64,000 nucleotides of DNA from Collimonas sp. OK307 (GTDB taxonomy: Bacteria; Pseudomonadota; Gammaproteobacteria; Burkholderiales; Burkholderiaceae_D). Position numbers and translations under genes: made by a program. The notes under the pieces are model-generated. The model had not been told where the DNA came from, searched no databases, and saw only the letters and a list, made by a program, of their open reading frames with translations. Shown here one piece after another: positions 8,487 to 16,191 of the stretch. The stretch covers positions 207,201 through 271,200 of the forward strand of contig NZ_FOQI01000004.1 of NCBI RefSeq assembly GCF_900113705.1. The letters run 5' to 3'. How positions within the stretch are numbered: position 1 is the stretch's first letter; every line of letters begins with the position of its first letter.

Positions 8487-9597
8487 TCTGTTCTCCTTCT
8501 ACGTAAACGGCTTTGAGTTTGAGCTGGCGGTCAAACACCAGGATGTCGGCGAAACAGCCGGTTTTGAGGCGACCGCGTTCGGCAATGCCAAGATAATCGG
8601 CGGGATAAGTGGACGTACGTAGGGAGGCTTCTTCCAGCGTCAAGCCGATTGAGAGCAGATTGCGTAAAGCCTGGTCCATGGTCAAGGTGCTGCCCGCTAG
8701 CGTTCCATCGGCTAAACGGACGCCGCCCAGGCATTTGTGAACAACCTGGCTACCCAACATGTACTCACCGTCCGGCATACCCGACGCGGCGGTGGAGTCA
8801 GTGACGCAATACAAGTAAGGAATAGCCCGTATCGCTGCTTTCATGGCGCCCGGATGCACGTGCAGTAAATCGGGAATCAGCTCAGCGTATTCGGCATGGG
8901 CCAAGGCTGCGCCGACCATCCCGGGTTCCCGATGGCGCAAGGCGGTCATGGCATTGAACAGATGAGCAAAACCCGTTGCACCGCTTTTCAGTGCGGCGAC
9001 GCCATCTTCATAGGTCCCCAGCGTATGGCCGATTTGTACACGCGTCCCCTGATCGCCAAGCCTCTTTATCAAGGCAAAATGTCCCCTCATTTCTGGCGCG
9101 ATGGTAATCAATTTCAACGGTGCAAAGCTGCGTAACCAATCTATTTGCCCCACCGTTGCTGCGGTCGCAAAATTAGGCTGGGCACCGAGTTTTCCAGGAT
9201 TGATATAGGGCCCTTCCAGATGCACACCGAGTATGCGAGCACAACCCGTTTGTCGCGTCAGGCAAGCGCGACCAACAGCCAGCAATACATGTTCCAGATC
9301 GGCAGGTGGCGCCGTCATGGTGGTTGCCAGCATACTGGTGGTGCCATGTTGCGCATGCATGCGTGAGATGGTGTGAGGCGCATCACCAGCGTTCATGACA
9401 TCTAGACCGCCGCCGCCATGCACGTGCAAGTCGATAAAGCCGGGCAAGACATAGTCGCCGTCGCGGCCTGAATCAGAGGGATCAAATTTCAGAGGCGTAC
9501 CGTTGATACCGGTGATCAGATCATTGAAATGAACCACTCCGGACACCCAGCCTTGGGGGGTCAGTATATTGCCGTTAAGTTGTGTGATGGCGGGCAT
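8461..9597 (-). CDS. nagA: N-acetylglucosamine-6-phosphate deacetylase NagA
   Basis: Amidohydrolase converting GlcNAc-6-P to GlcN-6-P and acetate. All family metal and catalytic positions are visible: HVHGGGGLDVMN, HLEGPYINPGKLGAQ (metal-ligand Glu), IGHTLGTYEDG and FAHLFNAMTALRHREPG (metal-ligand His residues), and the catalytic Asp in VTDSTAASGMPDGEY. The start at 9597 overlaps the nagK stop in TAATG, typical of translational coupling; an ATG nine bases further upstream (9606) is in frame and also possible. About 378 residues, normal length. It is coupled to nagB-II downstream. Confidence 0.95.
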   Translation of the reverse strand: MPAITQLNGNILTPQGWVSGVVHFNDLITGINGTPLKFDPSDSGRDGDYVLPGFIDLHVHGGGGLDVMNAGDAPHTISRMHAQHGTTSMLATTMTAPPADLEHVLLAVGRACLTRQTGCARILGVHLEGPYINPGKLGAQPNFATAATVGQIDWLRSFAPLKLITIAPEMRGHFALIKRLGDQGTRVQIGHTLGTYEDGVAALKSGATGFAHLFNAMTALRHREPGMVGAALAHAEYAELIPDLLHVHPGAMKAAIRAIPYLYCVTDSTAASGMPDGEYMLGSQVVHKCLGGVRLADGTLAGSTLTMDQALRNLLSIGLTLEEASLRTSTYPADYLGIAERGRLKTGCFADILVFDRQLKLKAVYVEGEQIDLSPTHA

Positions 9598-10499
9598 TAA
9601 ATGCATTCCATAGCTAATTGTTGACGAATCAGGATCAAGCCGCCAGCGGCAGAATCAGCTACCGGGCAGATCGCTCGCTGGCGCAACGCTGGCGGCAAGA
9701 ACTCTTGCAGAGGTACAGCCAAACCACCGCAAAGCGCCAGCGGCAATCGCGCCGAAGGATCAAGCGCTAAAGCGAGTTTTTCGATTGCACTTCCCGCTTT
9801 CTCCATGATGTTGCGTGCTACCGCGCTGTGTATCACATGATTGCTCACCAACGGGGCCAGTTGGGCATACATGCTTTGATTAGCGCGTGCCAGCCAGCCA
9901 AGCACGCAGTTGCGATCGCCATTTCCGTTGTTGCCACCACAGAATTGCATGACGTCCGCTGAAAGTATGTCCGGATTTGCACGACCGTCAAACACTTGCT
10001 GTACATGGTTAATGGCATGCAACCCAAGCCAGGCGCCACTAGCTTCATCGCCTGAGGGAAACCCCCAGCCACCAAGCGTGCGTAGCCTGCCGTCGGCCAA
10101 CAGCGCTGCCCCTATGCTCCCGGTGCCAATGGCGACGATCGCACCCGGTTTACCTTGATGCGCACCGAGTAAAGTAGTAATTGCATCGGAAGCGATGGCA
10201 AGGCTGCCAAACCCCGGGTTTAATCCGGAAAATTCGTCGGCCCATTGCGGAACATTGACACCAGAAAGGCCGCACCCCAATGCCATGTGTTCATATACTG
10301 GCGGAGTGATGCCGCTCTTGCAAAAGGCCGCTTGAATCGCATCGCAAATGGCGGCCCAGGCCGCCTGACGACCATGCATCAACGCCGATGGTCCAGCGGT
10401 CGCCTCGGCTATTTCTGTGCCGTCGGCAGTATGGATTCGCACATGCGTTTTGGTGCCACCACCATCAACGCCAATCAAATATCCGTAGTCTGTTGTCAC
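9597..10499 (-). CDS. nagK: N-acetylglucosamine kinase (BadF/BadG/BcrA/BcrD ATPase family)
   Basis: A 300-residue sugar kinase of the ASKHA fold. Visible are the phosphate-binding loop GVDGGGTKTHVRI at the N-terminus, AIGTGSIGAAL in the middle, GGWGFPSGDEASGAWLG (a signature of eukaryotic-type GlcNAc and glucosamine kinases) and LALCGGLAVPL near the end. It would phosphorylate free cytosolic GlcNAc (or GlcN) and feed NagA, as expected in a pathway without a PTS. It starts with GTG at 10499, 17 bases after the MdfA-like gene, and its stop overlaps nagA. Choice of GlcNAc over GlcN rests on the neighbours. Confidence 0.87.
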   Translation of the reverse strand: MTTDYGYLIGVDGGGTKTHVRIHTADGTEIAEATAGPSALMHGRQAAWAAICDAIQAAFCKSGITPPVYEHMALGCGLSGVNVPQWADEFSGLNPGFGSLAIASDAITTLLGAHQGKPGAIVAIGTGSIGAALLADGRLRTLGGWGFPSGDEASGAWLGLHAINHVQQVFDGRANPDILSADVMQFCGGNNGNGDRNCVLGWLARANQSMYAQLAPLVSNHVIHSAVARNIMEKAGSAIEKLALALDPSARLPLALCGGLAVPLQEFLPPALRQRAICPVADSAAGGLILIRQQLAMECI

Positions 10500-10516
10500 T
10501 GTAGATCCTGTTCAGC

Positions 10517-11824
10517 TTACTTGCTATTTGAATGATCAATGGCATTCGGAACTACCACCTGCAAGCGCACTGCAATTTCGCCGGTTGCGTATTGCCCCGG
10601 ATTCTCGCGCTCCCGTATCGCCATTCCGCGCTTTACCACCGCATGCGACAAACGCCAATAAAGCGCGATCGTCAACGCGGATAACATCACAAATCCGATC
10701 ATCCCGAAGTGTAGATACAACAGCTTATAAATTTCTATACCTAAGCCGTATATCAACATGCTGAGCATGCCGATCGCGGCAGCAACCGTACCTTTTGATA
10801 CGGAGCTTTCAGTAAGGGTAAAGCGCATTAATACGGCAAAAGCCAGCCCTTGACCAAATGCCAGAAGACTGACCCCGGCGATGATGAAATACAGTGGATT
10901 GACTGGTGCTACGCCAAGCAGCATGAGTAATGTTCCCAGCAAGATCGGATATAGGGCGTAGCTGATGGAGGCACCCAAACGCCAGCTATCGGTTTTACTT
11001 GCCAACAGCAGATTACCGGCAATCAAACTACCGAATACCGGAATTTGCCAGAGGCCATATTCCATCATGCTCAAGTGGGCATCGACCACCAACATCATGG
11101 GCGACATCGCAATCCAGCCGAATAATGGAAGCAACAGAAAAGGCATCGCCAGCGCACCCCTCAAAAAATAACGATTGCTGAATACCGCACGATAGTCGTG
11201 CCAAATCTGTACCAGTGGTACTTTTTCCTGATGGTCCTGACGTTTGCTGACTGTTTCCGGCATGTGCAGGGCGAGGCCGATGAAAGCAATACTGGAAATG
11301 CAAGCGATAGACACAAACACTATCCGCCATGACCAGACTTCTATCATGAAGGCACCTGCGATCGGGCCGACCAATGGTGCAAGCATGGCGACATTGGCCA
11401 TTATTGCGGTAACTTTCACTGCTGCTTTTTCTTCAAATGCTTCTTGCACGACGGCGTAACCGACCGAAGAAATAAAACATAGGCCGAGACCTTGAAGGAC
11501 GCGCAGAAGTATGAAATTTTCCATGTTCTTTGAAAATACAATGGCGAAACAAGAAAAGATGAAAAATAAAACACCCGCCAGCATCACCGGCCGCCGTCCG
11601 ATACGGTCGGAGAGCGGACCAAACAGCCATTGGAGTACCGCACCTCCAAATAAAAAGGCCGTCATCGCTGATGCCATCCAAGCCGCGCTAACGCCAAATT
11701 CTCGAGTTACGGTCAACATTCCAGGTTGAATCATGTTGTTTGCGATGTAGACGGAGAATTCAAATAACACTAGTGCCAATGGAAACATCATGGTCTTGCG
11801 GGTAAGCAGAGAAATTTTTTGCAT
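10517..11824 (-). CDS. MdfA-like MFS transporter
   Basis: A major facilitator with about 12 membrane segments that resembles E. coli MdfA along its length: ALVLFEFSVYIANNMIQPGM with an acidic residue in TM1, LQWLFGPLSDRIGRRPVM (motif A), and SVGYAVVQEAFEE. MdfA is a multidrug/proton antiporter. Here the gene is followed 17 bases later by nagK, so a sugar-related role (import, or export of excess amino sugar) is possible but unproven. The start is the ATG at 11824, giving the MdfA-like N-terminus (MQKISLLTRKTMMFPL); a TTG at 11911 would add 29 basic residues. There is no strong ribosome binding site. Confidence 0.8.
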   Translation of the reverse strand: MQKISLLTRKTMMFPLALVLFEFSVYIANNMIQPGMLTVTREFGVSAAWMASAMTAFLFGGAVLQWLFGPLSDRIGRRPVMLAGVLFFIFSCFAIVFSKNMENFILLRVLQGLGLCFISSVGYAVVQEAFEEKAAVKVTAIMANVAMLAPLVGPIAGAFMIEVWSWRIVFVSIACISSIAFIGLALHMPETVSKRQDHQEKVPLVQIWHDYRAVFSNRYFLRGALAMPFLLLPLFGWIAMSPMMLVVDAHLSMMEYGLWQIPVFGSLIAGNLLLASKTDSWRLGASISYALYPILLGTLLMLLGVAPVNPLYFIIAGVSLLAFGQGLAFAVLMRFTLTESSVSKGTVAAAIGMLSMLIYGLGIEIYKLLYLHFGMIGFVMLSALTIALYWRLSHAVVKRGMAIRERENPGQYATGEIAVRLQVVVPNAIDHSNSK

Positions 11825-12014
11825 AGTTTGAGCAAAATGCGTGGGGCGAAGAAGCGCACGCGCCGCTTTTGTTGAAATTCGAAGACTTCGGAAGAAACGA
11901 GCGATACACAATCACGATCCTCACCGCGACAAACAGATGGATTGCGCTGCGGCATACGCCGCATTGACGTAGCAAGTCGCTGTATCGCATTGAAGACGGA
12001 TATCTGTCAGGATG

Positions 12015-12035
12015 ACCACGTCCTTAGGACGTGGT
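12015..12035. other. Stem-loop between the ampG-like and mdfA-like genes
   Basis: ACCACGTCC (12015-12023), loop TTA, GGACGTGGT (12027-12035): a perfect 9-bp stem in the 233-base gap between the two transporter genes. On the minus strand, the direction of transcription, no T-tract follows, so it is more likely an mRNA-stabilising or partial attenuating structure than a terminator. Another small inverted repeat lies near 11946-11964 (TGCGGCATACGCCGCA). Confidence 0.45.
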
Positions 12036-12057
12036 TTGAAAAACCAAAGGTTGGCCA

Positions 12058-13374
12058 TCAACTTTCAGCTGCACGAACGGAAGAGGCAACCACCACCGGC
12101 TTTTCATGTCGTCCTATCGGAACAATGCGCGACAACACCAGCACCGGTATCGTGCACAACAGGACCCACAAGAAAAAATGTTGATATCCCAATGCAGCCT
12201 GTATCGCTCCGCTCATCATCTTGAACAGGACATAACCAAGTTGCATCACACCTGTGCCGATGGCGTAATGGGCCATCCGATATTTACCGACCGACACTTC
12301 TTGCATGATAAATAAAATCAGGCCGACGAAACCAAAGCCATAGCCAAACATCTCGACGCTGAGCGCAACAGCAATCACACTGAAGTCGCTCGGCATCGCC
12401 ACGCTTAAAAAATAGAATGCGGCGTTAGGCAAATTCATTGCCAGGATTAAAAAGAACATCGCGCGTTTCAATCCTAGCCATGCAGTGAAATAACCTCCCA
12501 ATATGCTGCCGCCGATGAAGGCCAGCGTCGCCAATGTCCCATACAAGACACCGACTTCGCCGGTACTCAAACCTAAGCCGCCTTCTTCGCGCGCTGCACG
12601 CAGAAACAACGGTCCGATGGTCGTCACTTGTCCTTCTGCAGCGCGAAATAAAATGATGAAAAGAATCGCAAGCCAAATGCCCGGCTTCTTAAAAAAATCA
12701 ACTATCACGTCTTGCAGAGTAGCAAACACACCCCGCATAGTGATTGGGTCGGCATCGGCACGCACACTATTTTTTGCATTTGGCAGAGCCCAGGAATGGT
12801 ACGTGGCCAAGACGATCATGATCACGCCAAGCATTCCAAAAATGATGGACCACGCATGCGCTACCTCCATCTTTTTTTCAAAATAACCAGCCAACACTAC
12901 CAAGCCACCCAGAGAGAAAAATCGCGCAGCATTGTAAAAGCTACCTTGCCACCCTGCATAAGCAGCTTGTTGTTTGTCACTTAAGCTGCTGATGTATAAA
13001 CCATCAGCAGCGATATCGTGGGTTGCCGAAGCAATCGCCACCAAGGCCAGCAAGGCAATGCTTGCGGCAAAATAGACCGGCAACTGCAACGCCAGCGCTA
13101 ACAAACCAAGCGCCGCGCCACCAATAAATTGAAACAGCAAGACAATGGATTTTTTACTGCGCGCGACCTCTAGAAAGGGACTCCACAGCGGTTTGAAAAC
13201 CCAGACGAAACCAAGCAAACCGGTCCACAAAGCAATCTGCTCGTTTTCTACGCCCATACTTTTGTACATCAGCCCTGCCATTGTCGCCACCAGAAAATAT
13301 GGCAGGCCTTCAGCAAAATATAGAGTAGGCACCCATGTGATGGGATGACGTTTAGGGGTTTTTCCGTTTTGCAT
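12058..13374 (-). CDS. AmpG-like MFS permease
   Basis: A 438-residue major facilitator with about 12 membrane segments. Features of the AmpG/peptidoglycan-fragment permease group: WVPTLYFAEGLPYFLVATMAG in TM1, GLLGFVWVFKPLWSPFLE, ATHDIAADGLYISSL (AHDIAxDG-like loop) and a G-rich final third. AmpG imports GlcNAc-anhydroMurNAc and its peptides into the cytosol, the substrates of NagZ, whose gene lies 130 bases upstream on the same strand. Import of free GlcNAc or chitobiose is an alternative. No other transporter in the window competes for the role. The start at 13374 gives the family N-terminus. Confidence 0.83.
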   Translation of the reverse strand: MQNGKTPKRHPITWVPTLYFAEGLPYFLVATMAGLMYKSMGVENEQIALWTGLLGFVWVFKPLWSPFLEVARSKKSIVLLFQFIGGAALGLLALALQLPVYFAASIALLALVAIASATHDIAADGLYISSLSDKQQAAYAGWQGSFYNAARFFSLGGLVVLAGYFEKKMEVAHAWSIIFGMLGVIMIVLATYHSWALPNAKNSVRADADPITMRGVFATLQDVIVDFFKKPGIWLAILFIILFRAAEGQVTTIGPLFLRAAREEGGLGLSTGEVGVLYGTLATLAFIGGSILGGYFTAWLGLKRAMFFLILAMNLPNAAFYFLSVAMPSDFSVIAVALSVEMFGYGFGFVGLILFIMQEVSVGKYRMAHYAIGTGVMQLGYVLFKMMSGAIQAALGYQHFFLWVLLCTIPVLVLSRIVPIGRHEKPVVVASSVRAAES

Positions 13375-13504
13375 GGTCTCTGTATGCTTTCGTTTTTGTC
13401 AGTTTTTATTCAAGCTTATGTAAAGATCATCGTGCAGTCGGAGCAACGACACTCGCCCCGACAGTCTTTACTCACGTGCGGTTCTCCAAAATAGCTGTTC
13501 GCAG

Positions 13505-15043
13505 TTACGCACTTAACAACTTTTCGACTATCGGTTCCAGGGCAGCCGGGCGACAGCCATAGCTGGCGAGACGGCCTTGGGCCATCGGAGCCAGATCCAG
13601 ATCGTAGGGCAAGCGACCCGCCACTACCCACAGCTTGTCGTGTGGTATCGCAGCCAGAAGACGTTGCTGACCTTTGACGAACATGGCGTTATAGGTTTGC
13701 AACACAATTTGTTGCGCGCCTTCGGCAAATGCAATCGCATTTACCACCTCCTCCTCAGACGCTTCGGCTGACAGCATGTATTCGCGCACGCTAATGCCCG
13801 CTTCCAGCAAAGCTGGCAGCATGGAACTACGGGCTTCCTTGTTACGCACCATCACTACCTCATCCACCTCACTACGCGAGCGCACCTCCACCGTAATCAG
13901 CGTGACTGGCAGTCCCACATCCAATGGCCGGAAATTCCCTTGCACAAGCAACGCTGCATTTTGCAACTTTCTAGCTAACGCCAACGCCTCAGGTTTCCTT
14001 AAACCTTCTGGCCTGGTTGGCGTGCTGCGCCATTCGCTGACGGCATTGATTGTTTTGAGTTGAGACACACGTTGAAGTGCATCATTGATACGCTCGATAG
14101 AAATGCTTCCCTGTTCTACGGCCTGCACCACGGCTTCAATGGCAGCTTGCTGCCGCGTTTCCTGATGCGAAATGAGTACTATGTCGGCACCCGCCTGCAA
14201 TGTTGCAACCGCACCTCTGGCAACACCCACGCCTTCGAAAATGGCGGCCATTTCCAGACAGTCGGAAATTATCACTCCTTTGAAGCCCATCTCATCGCGT
14301 AACAGGTCTGTGAGCACGGCCTTTGACAGCGTTGCAGGGACCGTAATATCTGGCTCGATGGCCGGGAACGCGAGGTGCGTCGTCATAATGGCGTTTACGC
14401 CTTGGGCTATTGCCGCTTTGAACGGAGCTAATTCCACCGCGTGCAAGCGCTCCTTATCGTGGGGCACCAGTGACATCGCGTAATGGGTGTCGGTAGATGT
14501 ATCACCATGACCGGGAAAATGCTTGGCGGTAGCTATCATGCCGGCGGATTGCAAACCTCGCATAGCGGCCATGCCGTACTTAATGACGCTTTCAGGTTCT
14601 TCGCCGTAGGCGCGTACGCCGATGATCGGATTCTGCTGGTTATTGTTGACGTCCAAAACCGGCGCCAGGAACATATTGATACCAATCTGGCGCATTTCAT
14701 TGCCGCTGATATGGTTTAGTGCTTCGCAATCCTGTATCGAGCCGGCAGCCTGAAAAGCCATTGCAGCAGGAATAGGCGTCACTCCTTGCTCAATCCGCAT
14801 CACCATGCCTCCTTCCTGGTCAAGCGCAATGAGCAATGGCACATCGCTGACTTGCGCATTGATTTCCTGTAAATGGCGGCAAAGTGTAGCGACTTGTCCA
14901 GGTGTTTGCATATTGCGGCGAAAAAGTATGATGCCGCCCACTTTCTGCTGCTGAATAAGTCGGGTAATGCCCTCATTTACCTCTAGGGCATCAAAACCAA
15001 CCATGAATAACTGCCCTATTTTTTTTTGTAATTCCTGATTCAT
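13505..15043 (-). CDS. nagZ: GH3 beta-N-acetylhexosaminidase NagZ (two-domain)
   Basis: Family 3 glycoside hydrolase that removes GlcNAc from muropeptides or chitooligosaccharides. The TIM-barrel domain (about 1-330) carries LDQEGGMVMR, the catalytic His/Asp loop KHFPGHGDTSTDTH (174-187) and the nucleophile D261 in ISDCLEMAAIF. A C-terminal alpha/beta domain (about 350-512) makes the protein 512 residues, longer than the single-domain 340-residue NagZ of enterobacteria and closer to the two-domain Gram-positive enzymes. There is no signal peptide, so it is cytosolic and depends on imported substrate. It heads the nag part of the cluster, 64 bases after the dioxygenase gene. Confidence 0.9.
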   Translation of the reverse strand: MNQELQKKIGQLFMVGFDALEVNEGITRLIQQQKVGGIILFRRNMQTPGQVATLCRHLQEINAQVSDVPLLIALDQEGGMVMRIEQGVTPIPAAMAFQAAGSIQDCEALNHISGNEMRQIGINMFLAPVLDVNNNQQNPIIGVRAYGEEPESVIKYGMAAMRGLQSAGMIATAKHFPGHGDTSTDTHYAMSLVPHDKERLHAVELAPFKAAIAQGVNAIMTTHLAFPAIEPDITVPATLSKAVLTDLLRDEMGFKGVIISDCLEMAAIFEGVGVARGAVATLQAGADIVLISHQETRQQAAIEAVVQAVEQGSISIERINDALQRVSQLKTINAVSEWRSTPTRPEGLRKPEALALARKLQNAALLVQGNFRPLDVGLPVTLITVEVRSRSEVDEVVMVRNKEARSSMLPALLEAGISVREYMLSAEASEEEVVNAIAFAEGAQQIVLQTYNAMFVKGQQRLLAAIPHDKLWVVAGRLPYDLDLAPMAQGRLASYGCRPAALEPIVEKLLSA

Positions 15044-15107
15044 AATCCAATCCTTCCAGCGTTTTTATGATGAAGAGAATTTCAGAAAATAAAGTACCGC
15101 CCTGCAT

Positions 15108-16067
15108 TTACCATATTGCCGCTCCAAGTAGCTTTTCACCCAAAGCAGACAATTTTGCAGTTTGATATCTATCTCTTTCCCAGTGACGGGGATCTCCGTG
15201 CAAGCTGTATCCTTCCGGAGCAAGACGCTGTTCCCATGAACGGATGCGCCAGTTTTTTAACTCGGTATTGCTCTCCTGAGCAGGCATCATGGAAATATAT
15301 TGCGCCATCCGAACTTTATTTTTGGATGTATTCTGTCGGATGCCATGACAAAGTTTGCTGTTCCAAAGTAGAAGATCACCTTTTCCCAATGGGACTCGAG
15401 TGGGCGTGAAATCAGCAACATTTGGTCTGTACCAATCCCAGTTGCCGGGTTGTTTCGATTTCCATGAATCATAGTTTTTGAACAGCTCGGGAATACACAT
15501 GAATCCGCCCACGTCCTCGTCGGTCTGATCGCTAACGGACAATACGCCTTGGACATTCTGCGGATCGGATTCCGGGTCGTAATCCCAGTGCATGAAACTC
15601 TTGAATTCAAAACCTGGTTCCGGCGGCAAATTGAAATTTAATCTGTCGATCGATACCCACAATTTACGCGCACCCCAGACATCGACAAACGCATCGTATA
15701 CTCGTTGAGTTTGGCGAGTGTCCCAAAGGTATTGATGGTTATACAGCTCCACCATGCCTGCGTTGAAGCTTAATTCTGTTTTTCTCAATTCTGATTTTTG
15801 CGGTGGATACCAGGTACCCTGATCGTCAGGATCAAGTTCTTCGAATTCCCACATAAGCCTCTCCAAATTACAGATCTTTTCAGGCTCAACAGCTTTCTTG
15901 ATCACGATGTAACCATTTTGAGTCCAGAACTGCCAATCCTCTTCGGAGAGTATGCGCAATGGGTTTCCGTTTGAACGATCATTTAAGCGGAATCCATTCT
16001 TTGCAAGAGTTGAATAATTGCGGGTGGAGATGCTATTTTTATCAATGCTGTCTATTTTTTTGTTCAT
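15108..16067 (-). CDS. PhyH-type Fe(II)/2-oxoglutarate dioxygenase
   Basis: A 319-residue protein of the phytanoyl-CoA dioxygenase (PhyH) family. The facial triad is visible as H160 and D162 (FMHWDYDP) and H241 (LCHGIRQN), with R253 in NKVRMAQYISM as the likely 2-oxoglutarate carboxylate ligand. The N-terminal 40 residues are polar and the fold begins at SEEDWQFWTQNGYIVIKKAV. Substrate unknown; PhyH enzymes hydroxylate small molecules, often in natural-product pathways. No signal peptide. It lies 124 bases after the glycosyltransferase-GNAT gene and 64 bases before nagZ, all on the same strand. Base composition is AT-richer than the surrounding core genes, which suggests acquisition together with its upstream neighbour. 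Confidence 0.85.
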   Translation of the reverse strand: MNKKIDSIDKNSISTRNYSTLAKNGFRLNDRSNGNPLRILSEEDWQFWTQNGYIVIKKAVEPEKICNLERLMWEFEELDPDDQGTWYPPQKSELRKTELSFNAGMVELYNHQYLWDTRQTQRVYDAFVDVWGARKLWVSIDRLNFNLPPEPGFEFKSFMHWDYDPESDPQNVQGVLSVSDQTDEDVGGFMCIPELFKNYDSWKSKQPGNWDWYRPNVADFTPTRVPLGKGDLLLWNSKLCHGIRQNTSKNKVRMAQYISMMPAQESNTELKNWRIRSWEQRLAPEGYSLHGDPRHWERDRYQTAKLSALGEKLLGAAIW

Positions 16068-16119
16068 AAAGACTTAAACCTGGTTGAAAAAATTGGTTAG
16101 CCGTCACAATCACTGGAAC

Positions 16120-16164
16120 GGAGCCAGTCAGATGCATGGCTCCGCCTTGGAAACCACGGTGGTT
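16120..16164. other. Two small inverted repeats before the dioxygenase gene
   Basis: GGAGCCA (16120-16126) and TGGCTCC (16137-16143) form a 7-bp stem with a 10-base loop; AACCAC-G-GTGGTT (16152-16164) follows at once. They lie in the 124-base gap between the glycosyltransferase-GNAT gene and the dioxygenase gene. There is no T-tract, so they could be weak terminators, processing sites or an operator. Confidence 0.35.
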
Positions 16165-16191
16165 CGATTTGATCTCAGCGTAATCTTTTGA

